Positions 1 through 9,263 are shown, numbered from the stretch's first letter. The stretch: DNA of 64,000 nt from Gammaproteobacteria bacterium (GCA_030428105.1 JAUIBE010000001.1:124001-188000); one strand, 5' to 3'. Program-made: numbers and translations. Notes: generated by a model from the letters alone, not told the origin.

Positions 1-454
1 GCGAGGCGCCGTTGAGCTCAGCAACTTCCAGGCGAATATGGATTTCATCCGGGTCGCCATCGCCATCCAGGTCGCGGCCCTTCTCGACTGCGTCGGCAGT
101 CAGGCCACTTTTTGCCAGTGTTTCAGCGGAAACCTGGTTGGTGCCGCGTACAAACGCTGCCACCGCGTAAGGATTATCGGCCAGGCAGGTGGACACCGGT
201 TCCAGGCTTACACCGTCAATTTCCTGCGCGTTGCGCCATTCGTCGCTGGCGTCCAGCGCAGTTTCTGGGCAGAAGGCCTCCGGGGTCTCGGCCGCTGGCT
301 CAAGCGTTGCCGGTGGCGAGGTGTAGCCAGGAGTCCCGAACCACGTGGACAACAGCAGTCGTGTCTTCGCCGGGTACCACGCAGGGGGCATCGAAAGCGC
401 AACGCCAATCAGCGCTACGCCCAGTGTTATCCACGCCAGCGCTCTGTGTCTCAA
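1..454 (-). CDS. Exported or anchored protein of unknown function, partial (C-terminus beyond window)
   Basis: The frame stays open from a TTG at 454 to the left edge, giving about 151 codons. TTG overlaps the TGA of the upstream gene (TTGA, 454-451), and a GGAGGCG ribosome site lies 8 bases before it; together these decide the start. Residues 6-20 form one hydrophobic segment, so the protein is probably exported or N-terminally anchored. Near the edge an acidic loop of the form DLDGDGDPDE resembles a calcium-binding EF-hand or dockerin-type loop. No family is recognised. It is translationally coupled to the membrane protein at 451-1089 and probably acts with it at the cell envelope. The coding call is firm; any function is open. 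Confidence 0.6.
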   Translation of the reverse strand, partial: MRHRALAWITLGVALIGVALSMPPAWYPAKTRLLLSTWFGTPGYTSPPATLEPAAETPEAFCPETALDASDEWRNAQEIDGVSLEPVSTCLADNPYAVAAFVRGTNQVSAETLAKSGLTADAVEKGRDLDGDGDPDEIHIRLEVAELNGAS

Positions 455-1089
455 GGCCTGTCGCCTCCCGGGTTGCTATCGGCTCTGCGCTTGCGCCATC
501 GGCTTAAGCCGCCACTGCTGTGCCAGAAGTGCAGCTGCACCAGTCCGGCGATCAGCAACAACGGCAGCAACCAGCCGATCCCGCGCCCGCCCACGTGAAA
601 GCCAAACACCGCGTGGTACTCCTTGTCCAGCGTCGGGTGGCGCGTGCTGACCACGCCGATATACCAGCCTTCGCGCTCGAAAGTCGCCTGGGTGGTCATC
701 GAACCACTGGCCTCAACGCGTGGCGCCTGGTGATAAACAGTGACCGCATCCAGGTCGCGAATCGACTGGACATCTTCCAGGCTGGCGTATTTTTCACTGC
801 CGTTCACATCGTGGATGATACGAAACTCCAACGCCATGGTGCTGAGGCTGTCGTGCAGGTAGTCCATCACGAACAAGGTCTCGCCCAGGTCGGGCACTTC
901 CTCGCAGAATTCCTCGCTGGCCCGGGTTTGTGGCTGATAAATGGTGAAGTGGGCACGAAACAGGCCTATATCGATAATGCACTGGTCTTCTTCCATCACC
1001 ACCCCACCGTGTGCCTGTAACTGGCCAGCGATCAACAAAAGGCCACACGCCAGCAGTGCCAGCAGGCCGCAATTTCGTGCTAATTTCAT
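451..1089 (-). CDS. Predicted periplasmic protein with C-terminal membrane anchor, unknown function
   Basis: A 212-residue protein starting at ATG 1089 (MKLARNCG). Residues 7-26 form a signal peptide ending QLQAHG, so maturation near residue 29 is likely. The body is rich in acidic and aromatic residues and has two Cys residues (EDQCIID and EEFCEEV) that could pair in a disulfide. A hydrophobic segment close to the C-terminus (GWLLPLLLIAGLVQLHFW) followed by a basic tail (RWRKRR) indicates a membrane anchor with most of the protein outside the cytoplasm. It overlaps the next gene (TTGA), so the two are an operon. I do not recognise the family. A role in metal or cytochrome handling is possible from the His and Cys residues, but this is only a guess. 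Confidence 0.65.
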   Translation of the reverse strand: MKLARNCGLLALLACGLLLIAGQLQAHGGVVMEEDQCIIDIGLFRAHFTIYQPQTRASEEFCEEVPDLGETLFVMDYLHDSLSTMALEFRIIHDVNGSEKYASLEDVQSIRDLDAVTVYHQAPRVEASGSMTTQATFEREGWYIGVVSTRHPTLDKEYHAVFGFHVGGRGIGWLLPLLLIAGLVQLHFWHSSGGLSRWRKRRADSNPGGDRP

Positions 1090-1342
1090 GCGACCCGGCT
1101 GACGGGGCTGACAATTTCCGGCAACCGGTTGCCCAATTTCGTCATCAAAGCCGCCGCCCTGGTTGCCATCGCGAATCAAGTGCGCCGCATATCTCATTGA
1201 TTTAACTGATTCTGAGTCACTTGTAGGGGGCTTGCAACCGGGTCCGAAATGTTTGGCATGTTTTATGCATGACTCGAGGTGTAAGTGGATTGTTCCGATT
1301 TCCGGGCACGAAGGGAAATCAAGAAGGGAAATGGAGTTTCCT

Positions 1343-1561
1343 ATGAAACAGATTGTACGGCTAACAGAATTTCGCGAGCAAAAATTGAGATGCATCGGTG
1401 GAGATGGTCGGGCCACGCCCTACCAGATCACAACGTCGGATGGCAGGGTGCTCGGAACTATTGATCAAATTCTGCCACCTTCTGAAATCGTATCCGCGAA
1501 CAATCGGATTGACCTGCAAAGGCCGTCCTTGTTCAGACGTCTCGCCACGCTGTTCGCTTAA
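1343..1561 (+). CDS. Small hypothetical protein, 72 residues
   Basis: The frame is open from further upstream, but the ATG at 1343 is preceded by GGAG with a 6-base gap, so I chose it over the ATG at 1331, which has a purine run directly against it. The product (MKQIVRLTEFREQ...) has no signal peptide or membrane segment and ends in a basic, hydrophobic tail (LFRRLATLFA). The middle looks like two short beta strands around GDGRATPYQITTSDGRVLG. It stands alone between a divergent gene pair and the hairpin at 1619-1652. No family is recognised. Codon use resembles the neighbours only partly, so it could be a recent or lineage-specific gene. Confidence 0.4.
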   Translation: MKQIVRLTEFREQKLRCIGGDGRATPYQITTSDGRVLGTIDQILPPSEIVSANNRIDLQRPSLFRRLATLFA

Positions 1562-1618
1562 GCAAGTTATTCTCAGCTAGAACTAAAGTCTAGAACGATC
1601 GTAGTTGTTAGCTCGGAA

Positions 1619-1652
1619 CCCCAACCTGGCAGCTCCCTCTGCCAGGTTGGGG
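1619..1652. terminator. Perfect 14-bp stem hairpin between genes
   Basis: CCCCAACCTGGCAG, a 6-base loop CTCCCT, then the exact inverted copy. It sits 57 bases after the small gene ending at 1561 and before the flavin oxidase at 1722. No T-run follows on either strand, so it is not a classic intrinsic terminator. It may work as an RNA-stabilising or attenuating hairpin, or with Rho. Confidence 0.45.
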
Positions 1653-1669
1653 CAGAGTGCAAGAACCGG

Positions 1670-1678
1670 TGCTATGCT
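1670..1678 (+). promoter_or_regulatory. Candidate extended -10 promoter for the flavin oxidase gene
   Basis: TGC followed by TATGCT is an extended -10 element about 43 bases before the ATG at 1722. No good -35 is visible at 16-18 bases upstream, which extended -10 promoters tolerate. Confidence 0.3.
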
Positions 1679-1721
1679 CTTTGCAGCCAAACCGGTCAAC
1701 CAAATCTAGAGGGAACCCACC

Positions 1722-3236
1722 ATGAAACGACGCCAGTTTCTGCAGTCATCCGCTGTAGCCGCTGCGAGCGCAGCGCTGCCACTCACCCTGTTTAGCAAGA
1801 CCGCGCTAGCCCAGGCCGCCGAACAGATCGCTGAAGTGCAGTCGGATGTCCTGGCAGTAACGGGCGATGGCGCCGAGATCTCGATCGAACGCGCTGCCGT
1901 TGAAGAATTGAAAGGCGCCTTGCGTGGCAACCTGCTGATGCCCGGTCAGGCCGGCTACGATGTAGCCCGCCACGTTCTGAACGCTGACGTCGACAAGCAC
2001 CCGGCCCTGATCGTGCAGCCCACGGGCGCCGCTGACGTCTGCACCGCGGTGAATTTCGCAAGGGAGCGCAACATGCTGCTGGCCGTGAAGTGTGGCGGTC
2101 ATAGCTGGTCGGGCAAGTCCACCTGCGACAAAGGCTTGCAGATTGACCTTTCCACTTTCCGCGATTGCCAGGTTAACCCCACTACCCGGCGCGCTTACGT
2201 CGCAGGGGGCAGCCTGCTGGGTGAGCTGGATCACGAAACCATGGCCCATGGCCTGGTCACGACCGCGGGCACGGTGTCACACACCGGCGTTGGCGGGCTA
2301 ACCCTGGGTGGTGGTTTTGGCCGGGTTGCCAGGCGCTTTGGCCTGGCGCTGGACAATGTGCGCAGCGTGCAACTGGTCACCGCTGATGGCCAACTGCGCA
2401 ATGCCAGCCCGGAAGAAAACCCGGAGTTGTACTGGGGCGTGCGTGGCAGCGGAGGCAACTTTGGCGTGGTCACGCAGTTCGAATTCGAACTGCACCCCAT
2501 GCAACGTGACGTGGTCGCCGGCTCGGTGGTATATCCCCTGGCCCAGGCCAAGGATGTTCTGCGCCACTATGGCGAGGTGCTTGCAGCAGCGCCGGATGAC
2601 CTCTACCTGGATTTCGTCCTTTCCTCTGAAGCGGGCTCTTCGGACGGCGTAGCGGTAATTTATGGCTGCTATTCTGGCCCCCAGGAGCAGGCCGAAAAAG
2701 TGCTTGCGCCGGTGCGTGGTTTTGGCACCCCGCTGCAGGACACCTTCGAAACCCGCGACTACGTGGCCGAGCAGCGCCGCTTTGACAGTTCGGACCCGCG
2801 CTCCGATGGCTCATACTTGAAATCCGGGTTTATTACCGAGGTAAGCGACGGCCTGGTGGACGCCATTGTCGATGGCTTTTATTCCGGCCCCGACCGTTCC
2901 GCCACCCTGTTCTTCCAGTGCTCCGGCGGCGCCATCAGCCGCGTACCGCAGGACGCAACGGCATTTGCGCATCGCTTTGCGCTCGCCAGCGTGTTCACCA
3001 CCGCCTCGTGGCCGGCAGGCGACCCCCGCGGCAGCCACGTCCAGCACGTGCGCAATCACTGGGCGGCGATGGAACCGTTCACCCGCGGCTTCTACGTCAA
3101 TGAAGTTTCAGATGAGTCGTCACAGCGGATTAACGCCAACTACGAGGGCAATTACCCACGCCTGGTGGCGCTGAAAAACCAGTACGACCCAACCAACCTG
3201 TTCCGCTTGAACGCCAACATCAAGCCAACAGCCTGA
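1722..3236 (+). CDS. Tat-exported FAD-linked oxidoreductase, berberine-bridge-enzyme-like
   Basis: A 504-residue enzyme. The N-terminus has a twin-arginine signal (KRRQFLQ, then a hydrophobic stretch ending TALAQA near residue 30), so it is folded with FAD and sent to the periplasm. Residues about 95-270 form the FAD-binding PCMH fold. His127 in CGGHSW is the expected covalent flavin attachment site. The second attachment Cys of plant berberine bridge enzymes is missing: the site reads TVSHTGVGG, with Val where Cys would align, so the flavin should be held singly. The C-terminal BBE segment (YDPTNLFRLNANI) is intact. Members oxidise alcohols, sugars or alkaloids with oxygen; the substrate here is unknown. 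A paralogue lies at 12438-13940. ATG 1722 follows a GAGGGA ribosome site. Confidence 0.85.
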   Translation: MKRRQFLQSSAVAAASAALPLTLFSKTALAQAAEQIAEVQSDVLAVTGDGAEISIERAAVEELKGALRGNLLMPGQAGYDVARHVLNADVDKHPALIVQPTGAADVCTAVNFARERNMLLAVKCGGHSWSGKSTCDKGLQIDLSTFRDCQVNPTTRRAYVAGGSLLGELDHETMAHGLVTTAGTVSHTGVGGLTLGGGFGRVARRFGLALDNVRSVQLVTADGQLRNASPEENPELYWGVRGSGGNFGVVTQFEFELHPMQRDVVAGSVVYPLAQAKDVLRHYGEVLAAAPDDLYLDFVLSSEAGSSDGVAVIYGCYSGPQEQAEKVLAPVRGFGTPLQDTFETRDYVAEQRRFDSSDPRSDGSYLKSGFITEVSDGLVDAIVDGFYSGPDRSATLFFQCSGGAISRVPQDATAFAHRFALASVFTTASWPAGDPRGSHVQHVRNHWAAMEPFTRGFYVNEVSDESSQRINANYEGNYPRLVALKNQYDPTNLFRLNANIKPTA

Positions 3237-3350
3237 GCGAAAACGACAAAAGACAGCGGATTGCCTTGTCTGCAAGCCCTCGCCCAATTTAAGATGGGGA
3301 GATTGGTTTGATGGGATCCGTTCTTACACCTCCAACAGGGAAGACAAGTC

Positions 3351-6227
3351 ATGAATGATCGCCTGCTACGGCGCGCTATCAGCGCCCTGGTCCTTTTTGC
3401 GCTTATTTGCATCACTTCAAGCGGTTTCGCCGCCGTCCAGAGCGCCACGTATCGCGGCACGATGGAAGTTGTCAGGTACGACGTTTCGCCGCCTTTGAAA
3501 GACATCCCCGGTGTGCCGGTTCCGCGGAACCTGCAGGACTGGGGCGGCTTGATTATCGACCCGCCTGGCACTGACCAGCCGAAATACGGCAAGCAGACGC
3601 CCGACCAGGCCGTTCAGAGGGACCGGCCCAGCCAGGACATTCCCGACCCGACGGTCAACTTTGACGCCACCCCCAACGTGGCTGGCTTTTCTCCGCCCGA
3701 CCCGGTTGGTGACATTGGTCCCAACCACTACGTGGTGATGAGCAACGTTCACTTCGAGATTTACAACCGCGCCGGCACCTCGGTATTCGGCCCGGCCGCG
3801 AACAACACGCTGTGGGCCGGCTTTGGCGGCCCCTGCCAGACCCAGAATGCGGGCGACCCGATTGTCCTGTATGACCAGTTCGTCGATCGCTGGATCCTGA
3901 CCCAGTTCACTTCCACCGCGGAAGGCGGCACCGGCCTGTTCTACAACTGCGTGGCCGTGTCCATGACCTCCGACCCGCTGGGTAACTACCACCGCTACCA
4001 GATTTCCAATGGCACGGTGTTCCCCGATTACCCCAAGTACGGTGTGGGTGAAGACGCCTATTACATTTCAACCCGTGACTTCAACGGTGGCGCATACGCC
4101 AGCATTGGCGCATTCGCGATGAACAAGCAGGACCTGATCAACGGCGTCATCGACGCCAACACCGTGATTGGCTTCCTGGTTGACCGCTCCAACCCCGAAA
4201 ACGTCGGCGACGGCATCCTGCCGATGGACATCGACGGCGACACCCTTCCCCCGGTGGATTCACCGCACTATTTCGTCGGCACCATGGATGACGGCGGCCC
4301 CTACGGCGCAGCCCAGGACGCGATGACGGTGTGGGAGTTCGTGGTTGATTTTGATACCCCGGCCAACTCGTCGTTCACCCTGACGGATATCGTGCCAATC
4401 GCCGACTACGACACCATTTTCCCGTGCAGTGGCCGAAACTGTATTGGCCAGCCGGACACCGATGTGGGCCTGGATCACCAGGGTTATCGCCAGCGTCCGC
4501 TGCATCGAGCGGCCTACCGCAATTACGGCACCCATGAGTCGATTGTCACCAACCAGTCGGTGGAAGCGGCGCCCGCCATTTCGGGTATTCGCTGGTGGGA
4601 ACTGCGCGACCCGGGTGGTGTACCCACCATCTTCCAGGAAGGCACTTTCGCCCCTGGCATTGAGGACGATGTGCACCGCTGGTTTGGTTCCGCCGCAATG
4701 GATTCAGCCGGAAACATCGGCCTGGGTTACAGCGCCGGTAACGAAGATGTGTACCCCAGCATCCGTTACTCCGGCCGCCTGTTCACCGACGCTGCGGGCT
4801 CCATGCTCCAGGGCGAGGGTGAATTCGTAGAGGGAACCGGTTCTCAACTAAGTACCGGTAGCCGCTGGGGAGATTACACGTCGCTGAACGTTGATCCGCT
4901 GGATGATTGCACCTTCTGGTACGTCAACGAGTACATACCGACAACCAGCAACGCCGGCTGGCGCCTGCGCGTGGGCGCCTTCAAGTTCGACGAGTGTGGT
5001 GAATCCGGCTTTGCCATGAGCCCGGCTTCCGCCCCGGAAATCGGAATCTGCGCCGGTGATGACGCCAACTGGGACCTGAACCTGGGTTCGGTTGAAGGGT
5101 TCGTCGACCCGGTCTCACTGTCGGTTACCGGTAACCCTGGCGCCACCACGACCGGCTTCAGCGTCAACCCTGTTTCGCCGCCAGGCACCACCACGCTGAC
5201 CATCGGTAATACCGGTGGTGTGGCCGAGGGCGAATACGATATCGAAGTGACCGGTACGGCGGCGGGCGTGGACAGCCGCGTGGTGGATCTCGAGTTGGAA
5301 GTGGTTGCTGCAGAGCCAGGACAGAGCACCCTGCTCACCCCGGCCGATGCCGCCATCGACACCGCGCTGAACCCGACCTTCAGCTGGACCGATGTTGGCG
5401 CCGATGAGTACACCATCGAAATCGCCACCGATCCGGGTTTTGCCAATATCGTCGTCACCGAAACGGTTGATGACGACGAGTTCACCCCATTCCAGTTCCT
5501 GGCCAGTGGCACAACCTACTACTGGCGCGTTCGTGGCAGCAATGCTTGTGGACCCAGCATCGACTCGGCGGTGTTCTCATTCACCACCATGTCCCTGCCG
5601 GGTGACTGCCCGGCCGGCCAGGCCACCGTGGTTGCCCAGTTGTTCGACTTCGAGTCGGGCGCACAGGGCTGGACCAGCGGCTCCAACCTGGGCCCGAATA
5701 CCTGGACCTTGTCTGTCGCCAATCCGAACAGCGGCGCCCAGCACTGGCATGTCGATGATGTTGGCGAGCCGTCTGATACCTTCCTGACATCGCCGTCCAT
5801 CGCCATTCCGGCCGGCCTTGGCAACCTGACGCTTCGGTTCTTCAACTTCCAGAACTTCGAGACACCGGGCGGTCCGAACGAGTGTTGGGACGGCGGCATG
5901 TTGGAGGTTTCCACCAACGGCGGCGCCAACTTTGCAGAAGTGGTTAACGGCGATCTCCTCACCGACCCGTACGACGGTGCGCTGAGGGCCGATTCCGACA
6001 ACCCGCTGGGTAATCGCCAGGCATGGTGTGGCGCACCGCAGCCATACCTCGACTCGCGCGTCGATATCAGCGGCCTGGCCGGTGAAAACGACGTGGTGTT
6101 CCGCTTCCGCGTTGGTACCGACGTGACGGCAGGCGGCCCCGGTTGGGACATCGATGATGTCGCCATCGTGGGCTGCTCAACGGTTCTCGAGTTCGACCAC
6201 GGTTTCGAGACCAGCGACGCGCCTTAG
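3351..6227 (+). CDS. Large secreted multidomain protein with C-terminal GFE tail
   Basis: A 958-residue protein starting at ATG 3351 after AGGGAAG. Residues 1-28 are a signal peptide (LVLFALICITSSGFA). Residues about 90-550 form a large region rich in Trp, Gly and Asp that looks like an extracellular beta-propeller or enzyme-like domain of unknown type. Residues about 655-745 resemble a fibronectin type III repeat (NPTFSWTDVGADEYTIEI ... TTYYWRVRGSN). Residues about 755-940 resemble a MAM or jelly-roll carbohydrate-binding domain (FDFESGAQGW ... GWDIDDVAIVGC). It ends in FDHGFETSDAP, a tail shared with the next gene. It is probably an extracellular or surface binding protein. A strong terminator follows, so it is transcribed separately from the peptidase. 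Confidence 0.7.
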   Translation: MNDRLLRRAISALVLFALICITSSGFAAVQSATYRGTMEVVRYDVSPPLKDIPGVPVPRNLQDWGGLIIDPPGTDQPKYGKQTPDQAVQRDRPSQDIPDPTVNFDATPNVAGFSPPDPVGDIGPNHYVVMSNVHFEIYNRAGTSVFGPAANNTLWAGFGGPCQTQNAGDPIVLYDQFVDRWILTQFTSTAEGGTGLFYNCVAVSMTSDPLGNYHRYQISNGTVFPDYPKYGVGEDAYYISTRDFNGGAYASIGAFAMNKQDLINGVIDANTVIGFLVDRSNPENVGDGILPMDIDGDTLPPVDSPHYFVGTMDDGGPYGAAQDAMTVWEFVVDFDTPANSSFTLTDIVPIADYDTIFPCSGRNCIGQPDTDVGLDHQGYRQRPLHRAAYRNYGTHESIVTNQSVEAAPAISGIRWWELRDPGGVPTIFQEGTFAPGIEDDVHRWFGSAAMDSAGNIGLGYSAGNEDVYPSIRYSGRLFTDAAGSMLQGEGEFVEGTGSQLSTGSRWGDYTSLNVDPLDDCTFWYVNEYIPTTSNAGWRLRVGAFKFDECGESGFAMSPASAPEIGICAGDDANWDLNLGSVEGFVDPVSLSVTGNPGATTTGFSVNPVSPPGTTTLTIGNTGGVAEGEYDIEVTGTAAGVDSRVVDLELEVVAAEPGQSTLLTPADAAIDTALNPTFSWTDVGADEYTIEIATDPGFANIVVTETVDDDEFTPFQFLASGTTYYWRVRGSNACGPSIDSAVFSFTTMSLPGDCPAGQATVVAQLFDFESGAQGWTSGSNLGPNTWTLSVANPNSGAQHWHVDDVGEPSDTFLTSPSIAIPAGLGNLTLRFFNFQNFETPGGPNECWDGGMLEVSTNGGANFAEVVNGDLLTDPYDGALRADSDNPLGNRQAWCGAPQPYLDSRVDISGLAGENDVVFRFRVGTDVTAGGPGWDIDDVAIVGCSTVLEFDHGFETSDAP

Positions 6228-6264
6228 TCGTTAGCGATTCAGCCAGCTTGCCTGGCCAAGCAGG

Positions 6265-6298
6265 AAAAGGGCCGTCCCGACAGGACGGCCCTTTTTTT
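6265..6298 (+). terminator. Strong intrinsic terminator
   Basis: AAAAGGGCCGTCC, loop CGACA, then the exact inverted copy (13-bp stem), running into seven T residues. It lies 38 bases after the stop at 6227 and ends the transcript of the secreted protein gene. Confidence 0.9.
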
Positions 6299-6350
6299 GT
6301 CGCACCACGCCAGCCAATACCACCGCCCGAATGCGCTAAAATCCCGCGCT

Positions 6351-8042
6351 GTGATTTTTCCCATCTTCATCAGGCTCCGCACCCCCGTAGTGGCCACGCT
6401 TTCACTCCTTGGCGCCCTGTGGCTAAGCCAGGCACAGGCCCACCACCCGGAGGGACAGGAGCCACAAAGCGAGGATGTAGTCATTGCCCGGATTTACACC
6501 ACCGACCGGGAGCGCATCCTGCGTTTGGCCCGTGATTACGATCTCTGGTACTACATTCACAAGCAGGGCTATGCCGTGATACGCGCCGATCGCGCGAGGC
6601 TGCCAGCAGATGCACGGATTGACGAGGAAGCGACGCAGGGCCTGGCACCCGCCGAAGCCCCCTTCCGCGGCAGCGGCACCCTGCCCGCCCGCGATTGCTA
6701 CCGGACGGTTGAGCAAACCTATTCAGACCTGCAAGCGCTGGCCACAGCCGATCCGGGGCTGGCGCAGTGGGTCGACTTCGGCGACAGCTGGGAAAAAGCG
6801 CAGGGGCTGGGCGGCCATGACCTCCATGCGCTGGTGCTCACCAACCAGGCCATTGCAGGCCCCAAGCCGGTTTTCATGGTGATTTCGGCCAGCCACGCCC
6901 GCGAACTGGCGACCGCCGAGGCCGTCACCCGCTTCGCCGAGATGCTGTTTGATGGTTATGACAGCGATCCGGACATCACCTGGCTGTTGGACTACTTCGA
7001 GGTGCACGTGATTTCCCAGCACAACCCGGATGGGCGCAAGATGGCCGAGGCCGAGTGCACCGGCGGATGCTCCCCCTCGTGGCGCAAGAACACCAACCAG
7101 AACTATTGCGGCGCCGGTTCTTCGCTGCGCGGCGCCGACCTGAATCGCAACGCGGATAGCAGTTTCTGGGGCGGGCCGTCATCCAACGGCAGCGAATGCA
7201 GCACCACGTACCGTGGGCCCAGCGCCTCTTCAGAACCTGAAACCAGCGAACTCGAGGCCTACATGGCCGCGGTTTTTCCCGACTACCGCGATGCCCCCGA
7301 CAATGACTTCGATACGCCCGCAGACGCCGATGCAGATGGAGTCTTCATTTCGGTGCACAGCTCCGGAGATATCGTCTTTTATCCCTGGGAAGGCATCAAC
7401 AACGCACCGCCCAACCTGGCGGGATTGCGTGGCCTGGCGCAGAAAATGGGCTTTGCCACCACCTTTGCCGCCTGCCAGAACTGTTTCCTGGGGCCGGCTT
7501 CCGGCACCAATACCGATCATATCTATGAGCGCCGGGGCATTTCGGCGTTTACTTTCGAGATTGGCACGTCCTTTGGCCAGAGCTGCAGCAGCTTTGAAAG
7601 CACCGTGCTGCCGCAAACGCTGAACGGCCTGCTCACCGCTCTGCGCCACACGCGCAAGGCCTACCAGAGCCCACTGGGGCCGGATGTGCTGGACGTCCAG
7701 TTTCTGCCCAGTGCAAGCGGCGGCGTTTTGACCGCCACCGCCGACGACACCCGGCGCGCGGTGAATGGAGGCGGCGAGCCTGTCGACGCGAGCCAGGCGA
7801 TTACCCAGGTGCGCTACACGGTTGGCGTTCCGCCCTGGTTGGCCGCCGAGTCCTGGCCGCTGGATGCAACGGACGGCGCTTTTGACAGTGCCGTCGAAGA
7901 CGCGCAGGCTGATGTGCCTGCGGCGCAACTATCCGGCACACAATTGATCTATGTCTACGCGCAGGACGCCAACGGCGACATTGGCCCTCCAGCCGCGGTA
8001 TGGACTTCCGGCGCTTTGTTCAAGAGTGGTTTCGAGAACTAG
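6351..8042 (+). CDS. Secreted M14-family zinc carboxypeptidase with C-terminal GFE tail
   Basis: A 563-residue protein. I start it at GTG 6351: an earlier in-frame TTG at 6297 lies inside the terminator T-run, and from GTG a clean signal peptide follows (LLGALWLSQAQA, about residues 14-30). The M14 zinc site is complete: His182 and Glu185 (SHARE), His336 (SVHSSGD), and the catalytic Glu403 (TFEIGTSF). The substrate-pocket region contains SQHNPDGR and ADLNRNAD. It should remove C-terminal residues from peptides outside the cell. The C-terminus is a beta-rich extension ending LFKSGFEN, like the preceding gene. TAAAAT at 6337-6342 lies only 8 bases before the GTG, and no ribosome site is visible, so the message may be leaderless. 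Confidence 0.85.
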   Translation: MIFPIFIRLRTPVVATLSLLGALWLSQAQAHHPEGQEPQSEDVVIARIYTTDRERILRLARDYDLWYYIHKQGYAVIRADRARLPADARIDEEATQGLAPAEAPFRGSGTLPARDCYRTVEQTYSDLQALATADPGLAQWVDFGDSWEKAQGLGGHDLHALVLTNQAIAGPKPVFMVISASHARELATAEAVTRFAEMLFDGYDSDPDITWLLDYFEVHVISQHNPDGRKMAEAECTGGCSPSWRKNTNQNYCGAGSSLRGADLNRNADSSFWGGPSSNGSECSTTYRGPSASSEPETSELEAYMAAVFPDYRDAPDNDFDTPADADADGVFISVHSSGDIVFYPWEGINNAPPNLAGLRGLAQKMGFATTFAACQNCFLGPASGTNTDHIYERRGISAFTFEIGTSFGQSCSSFESTVLPQTLNGLLTALRHTRKAYQSPLGPDVLDVQFLPSASGGVLTATADDTRRAVNGGGEPVDASQAITQVRYTVGVPPWLAAESWPLDATDGAFDSAVEDAQADVPAAQLSGTQLIYVYAQDANGDIGPPAAVWTSGALFKSGFEN

Positions 8043-8108
8043 CCCGGAACGGCTTGCGAATTCCGAATTCATCACCAGATAGCTAGCAATTCCCCAGGAG
8101 AACTACAC

Positions 8109-9263
8109 ATGGGTTTTACCACCGACCAGATTCACGCCGGCGTCACGCCGGACCCGGTAACCGGCTCCATCCTTACGCCGATTTACCAGAGCACCACCTA
8201 CGTACAGCCCTCGGTTGACGAATACCTGTCACGCGGCTTTTCCTATTCGCGCACGGCCAACCCCACGGTCAAGGCGCTGGAGGCCAAGCTGACGGAACTG
8301 GAAGGCTGCGCGGCGACCGCGGCCTTCTCCACCGGCATGGCGGCCATTCACGCCACCCTGGTGGCGTTTCTGAGCGCCGGCGACCACGCCATCATTTCGG
8401 ATGTGGCCTACGGCGGCACCTACCGCCTGTGCACCCAGGTGCTCACCCGCTTTGGCGTGGAGTTCACCTTTGCCGATACCTCGAAACCGGAGGAAGTGAA
8501 AGCGGCGGTGCGTGACAACACGAAGATGATCCTCACCGAGACGCCGGCCAACCCGACAATGAAATGCACCGACCTGGCGGCCATCTCTGAAATCGCCCGC
8601 GCGGCGGGCGCCGTGCACGCGGTGGACAACACCTTTCTCACGCCGTACTTCCAGCGGCCGCTGGAACTGGGCGCTGACCTTGTCGTGTACAGCACCACCA
8701 AGTACATGGACGGACACAACGCCACCGTGGGCGGTGCAGTCGTCAGCAAGACTGCCGAACTCGATGAAAAGGTCCGCTTTATCCAGAACAGCACCGGCAG
8801 CATCATGTCGCCGCAGGTGGCGTGGCTGACCCTGCAGGGCATCAAGACGCTGTCGATTCGCATGGATCGCCAGTCGGCCAATGCCATGGCCATCGCCAAG
8901 TTCCTCGAGGCACACCCGAAAGTCGCGCAGGTGGCCTACCCGGGGCTGGAGTCATTCTCCCAGCACGAACTGGCCAGCCGCCAGGCCACCGGCTACGGCG
9001 CCATGCTGTGGTTCGAGGTCAAGGGCGGCCTCGACGCCGGCAAGATCCTGATGGACAACGTCAAGCTGTGGTCACTGGCGGAAAACCTCGGCTCAGTGGA
9101 ATCGCTGATCACCCACCCGGTCACCATGACCCACGCCGCGGTAGAGAAGGCCGAGCGCGATCGCGTCGGCATCATTGACGGGCTGGTGCGCCTTTCGGTG
9201 GGCCTGGAAGACGCCGAGGACCTGATCGCTGCCCTCGACGACGCATTGAAACTGGTCCCCTGA
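8109..9263 (+). CDS. PLP-dependent transsulfuration enzyme (cystathionine gamma-synthase/lyase family)
   Basis: A 384-residue Cys/Met metabolism PLP enzyme of normal family length. The PLP-binding Lys198 lies in YSTTKYMDGHN. YSRTANPT (46-53) and STGMAAI (74-80) bind cofactor phosphate from the two subunits, and Asp173 in AVDNTF contacts the pyridine nitrogen. The sequence is of the MetB/CGL type and could make cystathionine from an acylated homoserine plus cysteine, or cleave it; sequence alone does not separate these. It is cytoplasmic, with an AGGAG ribosome site before ATG 8109. It stands alone: no other methionine genes are adjacent, and the next gene belongs to DNA repair. Confidence 0.85.
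   Translation: MGFTTDQIHAGVTPDPVTGSILTPIYQSTTYVQPSVDEYLSRGFSYSRTANPTVKALEAKLTELEGCAATAAFSTGMAAIHATLVAFLSAGDHAIISDVAYGGTYRLCTQVLTRFGVEFTFADTSKPEEVKAAVRDNTKMILTETPANPTMKCTDLAAISEIARAAGAVHAVDNTFLTPYFQRPLELGADLVVYSTTKYMDGHNATVGGAVVSKTAELDEKVRFIQNSTGSIMSPQVAWLTLQGIKTLSIRMDRQSANAMAIAKFLEAHPKVAQVAYPGLESFSQHELASRQATGYGAMLWFEVKGGLDAGKILMDNVKLWSLAENLGSVESLITHPVTMTHAAVEKAERDRVGIIDGLVRLSVGLEDAEDLIAALDDALKLVP

Noticed and set aside
1163-1342. Longer form of the small protein at 1343-1561
   Set aside because: The extra 60 residues have no ribosome site at their start and a composition unlike the rest; GGAG before ATG 1343 decides the start.
5330-6227. T9SS or PEP-CTERM sorting signal at the end of the large secreted protein
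   Set aside because: The tail has no transmembrane helix, no Arg cluster and no Ig-like CTD of the known types; only the short GFE motif remains.
6297-6350. TTG start for the M14 peptidase
   Set aside because: It lies in the T-run of the preceding terminator and would place 18 residues before a good signal peptide.
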